DNA of 64,000 nucleotides from positions 9,270 through 73,269 of the forward strand of contig DATNFU010000019.1 of NCBI GenBank assembly GCA_035606235.1, in the 5' to 3' direction. This DNA is from 66-474 sp035606235. Lineage in GTDB: Bacteria > Pseudomonadota > Gammaproteobacteria > Xanthomonadales > Rhodanobacteraceae. Position 1 is the first letter of the stretch, and each line of letters opens with the position of its first letter. Of this stretch, positions 57,699 through 64,000 are shown piece by piece. The position numbers and the translations under genes are program-made. The notes beneath the pieces were generated by a model. That model was not told the origin of the DNA and did not search any database. It saw only the letters and a list, made by a program, of their open reading frames with translations.

Positions 57699-59534
57699 TT
57701 GCAAGATCACGCGTTCCTGCAGTCGGCCGTTGTCTTCCTGCTGGCAGTGGTGATCGCCGTGCCGCTGGCGCGGCGGCTGAAACTCGGCTCGGTGCTCGGA
57801 TACCTCGCCGCCGGCGTCGTGATCGGTCCGTTCGGCCTGCAGTGGGTGCGCAACGCGGACGCGATCGCCGGCATTTCCGAACTCGGCGTGGCGCTGCTGT
57901 TGTTCGTGATCGGTCTTGAACTTTCGCCCCAACGGCTGTGGGTGATGCGGCGCCTGGTATTCGGTGCGGGCTTGGCGCAGGTGGTTGCCTGCGCGGCCGT
58001 GCTCGGCGCGATCGCGTATTTCGCATTCGGGCTGGGCGCAGCAAGCGCGTGCGTGATCGGCCTCGGCCTGGCATTGTCTTCGACCGCGTTCGGCTTGCAG
58101 ACCCTAGGCGAGCGCAAGGAATTGCAGAGCGCGCATGGCCGGCTGTCATTCGCGATTCTGCTGTTCCAGGATCTCGCGGCCATTCCGCTGATTGCGGCGA
58201 TCCCGCTGCTCGGCGGCGTGCAGTTGGCAACGCACTCGCCGCAACCGTGGTGGCTCGGCGCCCTGCGCGTGGTCGGGGTGATCGCGGTGGTGGTGATCGG
58301 CGGTCGCTACGCACTGCGGCCGCTGTTTCGGGTGGTGGCGAAAACCAAATCGATCGAGGTTTCGACCGCGACCGCGCTGCTGGTCGTGATCGGCACCGCG
58401 TACCTGATGCAACTGGCCGGCATCTCGATGGCGTTGGGCACGTTTCTGGCCGGCGTGTTGCTCGCCGATTCGGAATATCGCCACGATCTCGAATCGCACA
58501 TCGAGCCCTTCGAGGGACTGCTGCTCGGCCTGTTCTTCATCTCGGTTGGAATGGGCGTGGATCTGCATTTGCTGATTGCGCATCCGTGGATCGTGTGCGG
58601 GCTGGTCGCGCTGCTGCTGATCTGCAAGGCGCCGTTGCTGGCCGGGATCGCGCGTTTTGGTACGCATCTCGACAATGGCTCGTCGTTGCGACTGGCGGTG
58701 CTGCTGGCCGGCGGCGGCGAGTTCGCCTTCGTGGTGTTCAAGCTGGCGTTCGATCGCGGTCTGCTCGCCGCCGAGCAGCATCGGTTGCTGGTGCTGGTGA
58801 TCACGCTCAGCATGGCGACGGTGCCGCTGCTGGTGCTCGCCGCCGCGCGCGTGCCGACCAAGCACGCGCCAAAGCGTGAATTCGATGCGATCGACGGCGA
58901 TGCGCCGCGGGTGATCATCGCCGGCTTCGGCCGGGTCGGGCAGGTCGTCGGGCGTCTGCTGTATGCGCACCACATCCCGTTCACCGCGTTGGAAAGTTCG
59001 GTCGAACAAGTCGACTTCATGCGCCGCTTCGGCAACAAGGTGTTCTACGGCGATCCCACCCGCGTGGAACTACTGCGCGCGGCGCAGGCGGACAAGGCCG
59101 AGGTGTTCGTGCTCGCCACCGACGATCCGGAAGCCAACGTGCGCACCGCGCGCATCGTGCGGCGCCTGTTCCCGCATCTGAAGATCGTCGCGCGTGCGCG
59201 CAACCGCCAGCATGCGTTCCGGCTGATGGATTTGACCTCGCCCGACGACGTGGTGCGCGAGACCTTCCATTCCAGCTTGAAGATGGCGCGCATGGCGCTG
59301 CAGGCGCTGGGTATGACCCCGGAAGTGGCGAGCACCACGGTGGAAACCTTCCGTCAGTTCGACGAGCGCCTGCTGCGCGAACAGCATCTGGTGTACGACG
59401 ACGAATCGGCGCTGGTACAGGGCGCGCAGGAAGCGCGCGACGAATTGGAGCGGCTGTTCGAAGCCGATGCCGCCAAGCTGGCCGGGAACGCCCCTACTCA
59501 GCCGACTGCGCCGGTTGACGCAACACGCGACTGA
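57699..59534 (+). CDS. KefB/KefC-type monovalent cation:proton antiporter
   Basis: Membrane antiporter of 611 aa. Twelve or so hydrophobic helices fill residues 1-390 of the CPA2 type (LGSVLGYLAAGVVIGPFGLQ; ELGVALLLFVIGLELSP; FQDLAAIPL, with the ion-site Asp in QDLA). A C-terminal RCK/TrkA-N NAD-binding domain begins about residue 403 (RVIIAGFGRVGQVVGRLL). Likely K+ efflux or H+ exchange; ancillary KefF/G is not nearby. The start is inferred as TTG 57699, because the conserved N-terminus (QDHAFLQSAVVFLL) begins there; the frame is open further upstream to 57390 without conservation. Its end overlaps the convergent ankyrin gene by 41 nt. Confidence 0.9.
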   Translation: MQDHAFLQSAVVFLLAVVIAVPLARRLKLGSVLGYLAAGVVIGPFGLQWVRNADAIAGISELGVALLLFVIGLELSPQRLWVMRRLVFGAGLAQVVACAAVLGAIAYFAFGLGAASACVIGLGLALSSTAFGLQTLGERKELQSAHGRLSFAILLFQDLAAIPLIAAIPLLGGVQLATHSPQPWWLGALRVVGVIAVVVIGGRYALRPLFRVVAKTKSIEVSTATALLVVIGTAYLMQLAGISMALGTFLAGVLLADSEYRHDLESHIEPFEGLLLGLFFISVGMGVDLHLLIAHPWIVCGLVALLLICKAPLLAGIARFGTHLDNGSSLRLAVLLAGGGEFAFVVFKLAFDRGLLAAEQHRLLVLVITLSMATVPLLVLAAARVPTKHAPKREFDAIDGDAPRVIIAGFGRVGQVVGRLLYAHHIPFTALESSVEQVDFMRRFGNKVFYGDPTRVELLRAAQADKAEVFVLATDDPEANVRTARIVRRLFPHLKIVARARNRQHAFRLMDLTSPDDVVRETFHSSLKMARMALQALGMTPEVASTTVETFRQFDERLLREQHLVYDDESALVQGAQEARDELERLFEADAAKLAGNAPTQPTAPVDATRD

Positions 59535-62500
59535 CACCCGGAACCCCACGCGGCGCCAGCTCCATCGCGAGGTCGACCAACCCGAGCACGCGCGCAACAT
59601 CGGCCGGGGTGCGCCCGAAGGTGTCGGTCGCATCGCGGCTGGCGCCGCGCGCAATCAACACGCGCGCCGGCGCGAACAGCGCGTGCATGGCGCAGGCGTG
59701 CAGTGGTGTGACGCCGCGCGCATCGGCGTGATCGTGGCTGGCACCCGCATCGAGCAACACCGGCAGCAGTGCGCCCAGATGGGTGCCATCGGCCACCGCA
59801 TCGGCCTTGGCTTGCGCACCCAGCAACAGCAGCAGCGGCGTCGCGCCATGGGTGTCGCGCGCATCCACGTGCGCGGGCCCGTTGCCGCCGGCGGACAGCA
59901 ACGCATCCAGCAGACGCCGGCAGCGCAAGCTGTCGCGGCTTTCGAAGCAGAATCGCGCGGCCGCGTGCAAGGCGGTGTGGCCGTGTTCGTCGGTCAACGC
60001 GGCGTCGGCACCGCACTCGAGCATGATTTCGACGATTTGCGGGAAGCCCAACGCGGCCGCGACCATCAGCGCGGTGGCGTTGCCGGGCAGGCGCTGATCG
60101 ACTTTCGCGCCGTGTTCCAACAGCAAGCGCACCATTTCCGCGCGACGCGCACTCACCGCGGCCGATAACGGCGTGGCGCCGGAAGCCGCGGCCAATGCCG
60201 CATCGGCGCGGCGCTCCAGTAAACGCTGCGCGGTTTCGAGATGACCGGCGCCGCACGCACGCAGCAAGGCGCTGGCGCCACGTTCGTCGCGGGTGTCGAT
60301 CGGGAACCCCAATTCCAGCAATTTGGAAACGGCCTCCGCATCGCCGCTTGCCGCAGCCAGCGGCAGGTCGCCCGCGCGCAATGGCCGTCGCGGCAACGGC
60401 CACACGCTCCAGCGCAACCAGTGTTCCAGCGTGGCATCGCCGCGCGCCAATGCCAGGCCGAGCGGCGTTTCGCCATTGGCGGCGGGACTCTCCGGATCGG
60501 CGCCGTGCGCGATCAGCGCGCGCACCAACGGCAGCGCGATTGTGCGCTCGGCGGTCAAGGCGATGTGCAGCGGCGTGGCGCCCTGACGATCGCGGACATT
60601 CGGATCTGCGCCGCGCGCGAGCAGCGCGTGCAAGACCGGCATCAGTGCAGCGCAGGCGCTGTGATGCAGCGGCGTGCGACCGCCCGCATCGGCACCGAAC
60701 GCATCCGCGCCGCGGGCGAGCAAGTCCAGTGCGAACGGCGCGGCGTGTTCGGCGTCCACCAGCCGCGCCAACGTGCGCGCATAGCGCCCCGCGCCCGCGC
60801 AACTCGCGCCGGCATCCAGCAATTGCCGCATGGCATCCAGGGATGCCGGCAAGTGCTCGATCATCGCATCGAACAGGCGCGTGCCGTCTTCGAGTGTCGC
60901 CTCCGCGGCGAGCCCGTGCCCCAGCAACCAGGATCGTGCCAGCGCAGCGCTGGCGTCGAGCAGATCAAGATACAGCGAGGCCAGTTCCGTCATCGGCCAG
61001 GCGCGCGCGCGATCGCTGAAACCGGAGACCACGGCCCAATGTCCAAAACGCAACGCATCCAGCAGATGCGCGGGCGTGTCGGCACCCGGTTCGGGTTGCG
61101 CCGCCACTGCATGCGTGGACGGCAATGGCGTGGTCGGATCGAGCAGCGCGACCAGATCCCAGCGGCCCGCGCCGGCGGCGTGTTCCAGCGCGTTGCGGCC
61201 GTCGCCGCTGCGCGCATGCGGATCGGCGCCCAGCGCCAGCAGGGCGCGCACGCAGTGCGCGTTGGCCCGCGGCGACTGGCAGGCCAGCAGCAGCGCATCG
61301 CGGCCGTGCGCATCGCGCGCTCGCACGTCCGGTTGCGCCGCGGCAAGGATTGCCAGTGTCTCGTGCGCGCCGGCGCGCGCGGCTTCCATCAACGCGGTAG
61401 TACCGTGGCGATCGGCGAGATTGACGTTGGCGCCGGCATCCAGCAGCGCGCGCACGATCCGCACATGACCTTCCAGCGCGGCACTCATCAACGCGCCGCG
61501 GCTTAAGCCATCCACCGCATCCACGCGCGCCTTGTGTTTCAGCAATAGCGCAACCCCTGCCGGATCGTCCTCGGCAATGGCGGCAGCGGCCCGCAGTGCC
61601 GGCTCGCCCTGTGCGGGTTCGCATTTGGCGCCATGCTCGAGCAGAAATTTCAGCAGCCCCCAATTGGCCGCGCCCGCAGCCGTGCCGAGCGGGCTGTGAC
61701 GATTGCGATTGAGCGCCTCCAGCGGCGCCTGCGCATCGATCAGGATCGCCGCGATCGAGGGCTCCGCCGCGAGCGCGGCATGATGCAGCGGCGTGTTGCC
61801 GTCGCGATCGGCGATGCGCGGGTCGGCGCCGTTGGCGAGCAGCGTCATCACCGCTTCGGCGCGGCCGTGATAACTGTCGCGGGTGGCGGCCAGCAGCGCG
61901 GTCACGTCGGCGTGCACTCGATTGACCTGCGCACCACGCGCGATCAGTGCACGCAGTAATCGGGTATCCGGCAGCAGGGCGGCCAGCACCAGTGCGCCCC
62001 GCTGGTCGCGCGCGCCGGCAGCAGGCAGCGCGTCCGGATCGGCGCCGCTTTCGAGCAGGGCCAAGGCTTCATCCACATTGCCCTCGCGCGCCGCATCCAG
62101 CAGCGCCTGATTGAGCGCGGCGGCGGAAAGATTTCTGTGCGGCGCGTTGGCTGCCGGTTCCTGTGCCGGAGCCGGCCGCGGTGGCGGCGCCATGCCCGGA
62201 TCCGGCTGCGGCGGCTCGTCATCGGTTGGTTTGCGCTTGCCGCGGCTTTCGCACAAGAGTGTGCGCAGGGTGCGGTTGGCGGCGATCAAGGTGCAGATCG
62301 GCAGCAGCGCCACTGCATACAGGAACAGCGCAGCGGTGCGCAGTTCATCCGGCAGCACCGTGCCGATGCCGGTGAAAGCCAGTGCGCCGAAAGCGAGCGC
62401 GAGATAGGCGAGCGCCGCCGGCAGGAAGTGCGTGAAAAAATGTTCCTGCTCACTGGTGAGATGGGCGGCGAAGGTTATGCTGCGCGACAGCGCAGTGGAA

Positions 62501-62937
62501 ATCCAGGAGCGCTCTCCGCCTTCCGGAAACGCATCGTCCCACACGAACACCAGCCCGAACGCCGGCCACAATCGCCACAGCAGGGCCAGTGCGGCAACCA
62601 GCGCCGCGCACAGGCCCAGCGTGGCGAACAGCGACGGCGCCTGCGATAGCGCCAGCAATGGCCAGGCGATCAGCCCGAACACGATTGCGGTGTACAACGA
62701 GAACAGGATCAGGTGCGCGGCGCCGCGGCGCACGACGGTACGCAGGAACGATGTTTCGGGATCGAAACCGATCGCGTGGCACATCGCGGCCATGCACAAG
62801 GTATTGGCGATCAGCAGCGGCAGCAGCGCCAAAGTATGCGTGCCGTACGCGGCCAGTGCGACTGCGGCCAGGGCGGGCAGAAAACACGGAAGGGATCGGA
62901 GCAGCGACGGCCGTCGACGCGGCTTGGCATTCGGCAT
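59494..62937 (-). CDS. large ankyrin-repeat membrane protein
   Basis: Protein of 1147 aa. Residues about 13-220 hold roughly six hydrophobic helices. A Pro-rich linker follows (about 235-262), and from about 275 to the end run many ankyrin repeats (GNTPLHHAALA, HGTTALMEAARAGAHETLAIL, GRTPLHHSACAALMPVLHALLARGADPN, GATPLHIAL, HGHTALHAAARF, GVTPLHACAM). Two long segments (about 570-690) are degenerate. It resembles Xanthomonadaceae ankyrin proteins with membrane anchors; the partner and role are unknown. ATG 62937 has TATACT (62972-62967 on this strand) and no clear Shine-Dalgarno; a start at 63009 is possible. It overlaps the antiporter gene end. Confidence 0.85.
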   Translation of the reverse strand: MPNAKPRRRPSLLRSLPCFLPALAAVALAAYGTHTLALLPLLIANTLCMAAMCHAIGFDPETSFLRTVVRRGAAHLILFSLYTAIVFGLIAWPLLALSQAPSLFATLGLCAALVAALALLWRLWPAFGLVFVWDDAFPEGGERSWISTALSRSITFAAHLTSEQEHFFTHFLPAALAYLALAFGALAFTGIGTVLPDELRTAALFLYAVALLPICTLIAANRTLRTLLCESRGKRKPTDDEPPQPDPGMAPPPRPAPAQEPAANAPHRNLSAAALNQALLDAAREGNVDEALALLESGADPDALPAAGARDQRGALVLAALLPDTRLLRALIARGAQVNRVHADVTALLAATRDSYHGRAEAVMTLLANGADPRIADRDGNTPLHHAALAAEPSIAAILIDAQAPLEALNRNRHSPLGTAAGAANWGLLKFLLEHGAKCEPAQGEPALRAAAAIAEDDPAGVALLLKHKARVDAVDGLSRGALMSAALEGHVRIVRALLDAGANVNLADRHGTTALMEAARAGAHETLAILAAAQPDVRARDAHGRDALLLACQSPRANAHCVRALLALGADPHARSGDGRNALEHAAGAGRWDLVALLDPTTPLPSTHAVAAQPEPGADTPAHLLDALRFGHWAVVSGFSDRARAWPMTELASLYLDLLDASAALARSWLLGHGLAAEATLEDGTRLFDAMIEHLPASLDAMRQLLDAGASCAGAGRYARTLARLVDAEHAAPFALDLLARGADAFGADAGGRTPLHHSACAALMPVLHALLARGADPNVRDRQGATPLHIALTAERTIALPLVRALIAHGADPESPAANGETPLGLALARGDATLEHWLRWSVWPLPRRPLRAGDLPLAAASGDAEAVSKLLELGFPIDTRDERGASALLRACGAGHLETAQRLLERRADAALAAASGATPLSAAVSARRAEMVRLLLEHGAKVDQRLPGNATALMVAAALGFPQIVEIMLECGADAALTDEHGHTALHAAARFCFESRDSLRCRRLLDALLSAGGNGPAHVDARDTHGATPLLLLLGAQAKADAVADGTHLGALLPVLLDAGASHDHADARGVTPLHACAMHALFAPARVLIARGASRDATDTFGRTPADVARVLGLVDLAMELAPRGVPGVSRVLRQPAQSAE

Positions 62938-63195
62938 GGAACGGAAACTCGCAAACGACGGGGGCGCCGCAGTATACGCAAGCCTCACGGGCGCAAACGG
63001 TAACAGCATGTTAATTGGAGCCCTCGCGGGCAGCCATCCGTGGCGCGGATTACGATCGGCATGTTTGCCTCACGTTCGACTCTTGCATCCTTGCCGTGAT
63101 CCGTTCACAGTGGCGCCCGGGAGTTCAAACAAGCGTATGAATCAGCGATTCGCTTAGCGCCTTTGCGCGCATCCAAACCTGAGGGAGAAAGATTC

Positions 63196-64000
63196 ATGAG
63201 CACGAGTTCGATGTTCCGGCAGCGCGCGCGGGGTCTGGTTCTCGCCGCCCTGACGGTGGCGGTCACCGGCGCCCTGGTCAGCACGGATGCCTCGGCGTCC
63301 GGGTTCCAGATCAAGGAAAACAGTGCCAAGGCGCTGGGCCGCGCATTCGCCGGCGTGGACACCGCAGGCGACGACGTTTCGGTGGTGGTCAACAATCCCG
63401 CTGCGATGTCGGATCTGCAGGGCATCGCATTCCAGGCAGATGTGACGGCGATCGATGTCCACACGCAATTCCACGGCGGCGGCACCGACGCGTTCGGCGC
63501 ACCGCTCAGCGGCGGTGATGGCGGCAATGGCGGCGACGTCACGCCGGTGCCGGCGCTGTATTTTTCCGCGCCGCTCAACGACGCCTGGCGCGTCGGTTTC
63601 GCGTTCTCCGCGCCGTACGGCCTGAAGACCCAGTATGACGATGGTTGGGTCGGCCGCTATCAGGCCTTGAAATCGAAAGTGACATCGGAAGACCTGACCG
63701 GCTCGATCTCCTGGCAGATCAATCCGCAGTTCGCACTGGGCGCCTCGGTGATCGCGCAGCGCACCAAGGTGGACTTGAGCAATGCGGTGGATTTCGGCGC
63801 GATCATCGCGGCCGGTCAGTTGGCGGCATGTAATTTCGCGTGTGCACCCAGTGTGCTGCCGCAATCTGCCGACGGCTTGGCGCGCGTGCAGGGCGATGAC
63901 TGGAGTTATGGCTGGACGCTCGGCGCGGAATTCAGGCCGACGACGCAGGATCGCATCGGCTTTTCCTATCACGCCAAGATCAATCACACCATCAGCGGCA
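63196..64000 (+). CDS. outer-membrane OMPP1/FadL/TodX transport protein, N-terminal part
   Basis: Partial gene of which 268 residues are visible before the window ends. The signal peptide spans about residues 1-35 (SASGF cleavage). The mature start GFQIKENSAKALGRAFAGVD and the motif NNPAAM are diagnostic of FadL-type long-chain fatty-acid or hydrocarbon channels (14-stranded beta barrel). LYFSAPLNDAWRVGFAFSAPYGLKTQYDDGWVGRYQAL is conserved. GAGGGAGAAA precedes ATG 63196. The remaining barrel strands lie beyond the window edge. Confidence 0.93.
   Translation, partial: MSTSSMFRQRARGLVLAALTVAVTGALVSTDASASGFQIKENSAKALGRAFAGVDTAGDDVSVVVNNPAAMSDLQGIAFQADVTAIDVHTQFHGGGTDAFGAPLSGGDGGNGGDVTPVPALYFSAPLNDAWRVGFAFSAPYGLKTQYDDGWVGRYQALKSKVTSEDLTGSISWQINPQFALGASVIAQRTKVDLSNAVDFGAIIAAGQLAACNFACAPSVLPQSADGLARVQGDDWSYGWTLGAEFRPTTQDRIGFSYHAKINHTISG

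Noticed and set aside
1..64000. tRNA, rRNA, CRISPR, integrase or insertion sequence
   Set aside because: No clover-leaf T-arm (GGTTCGAATCC), rRNA core, spaced direct repeats or transposase/integrase motifs were found on reading.

Overview
The window is GC-rich (about 65% by eye), densely packed and bacterial. Gene content fits a Gram-negative gammaproteobacterium: EnvC, an RND efflux system with an outer-membrane lipoprotein, FadL, ZapE, two-module QueF, a Mg-type HemB and a hemD-hemX-hemY cluster. The combination with LigD/Ku, DUF3379-type anti-sigma and repeats of the form GGAGCnnGCTTGCnGGCGAC suggests Xanthomonadales, perhaps Rhodanobacteraceae. That placement is inference. I see no rRNA, tRNA, CRISPR array, prophage or insertion sequence.

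Layout. 1-4.7 kb: tail of a DUF421 membrane protein, two small unknown genes, then the NHEJ pair ligD-ku. 5.0-7.6 kb: membrane-anchored cytochrome c, alpha/beta hydrolase, zapE. 7.7-14.2 kb: a tripartite RND pump in the order outer-membrane factor, adaptor, permease. 14.2-16.4 kb: queF and an AIF-like flavoprotein. 16.5-21.5 kb: a two-component system, a ferredoxin-NADP reductase and the yadGH exporter. 21.6-26.6 kb: a repeat-built surface protein, gpmA, a PII protein, ctpA and envC. 26.8-30.6 kb: a hybrid kinase with HPt plus a REC-EAL c-di-GMP phosphodiesterase. 30.8-42.5 kb: glycosyltransferase, fused SpmAB, DUF proteins, MFS transporter, folE, rmuC, srkA, a hotdog thioesterase, a 2Fe-2S flavin reductase and DUF2845. 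42.5-47.2 kb: hemYXD, thioesterase, lipoprotein, rhodanese. 47.3-52 kb: an ECF sigma factor with two YCII/DGPF proteins, a GT2 glycosyltransferase, and a second ECF sigma with its anti-sigma. 52-55 kb: parB-parA-rsmG and a short SPFH protein. 55-64 kb: hemB, AraC regulator, KefC-like antiporter, a 1147-aa membrane ankyrin protein and the start of fadL.

The least explained signal is non-coding. The 310-nt spacer between the outer-membrane factor and the adaptor holds about seven hairpins that present A(N)GGA in the loop, closed by C-G. This is the RNA shape recognised by CsrA/RsmA. Single copies recur in several other spacers (4866, 5584, 5649, 10943, 15154 and 40810 on the minus strand). One of them, just upstream of the AIF-like gene, has the same 8-bp stem as the last hairpin of the array. 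The region may be an RsmA-controlled leader or an RsmY/Z-like decoy RNA, or the copies may be a dispersed hairpin repeat family.

Other leads are an orphan intrinsic terminator upstream of the antiporter, several apparently leaderless promoters with a -10 box 6-9 nt before the start codon, and a YCII gene whose 3' end overlaps the next gene by 188 nt.
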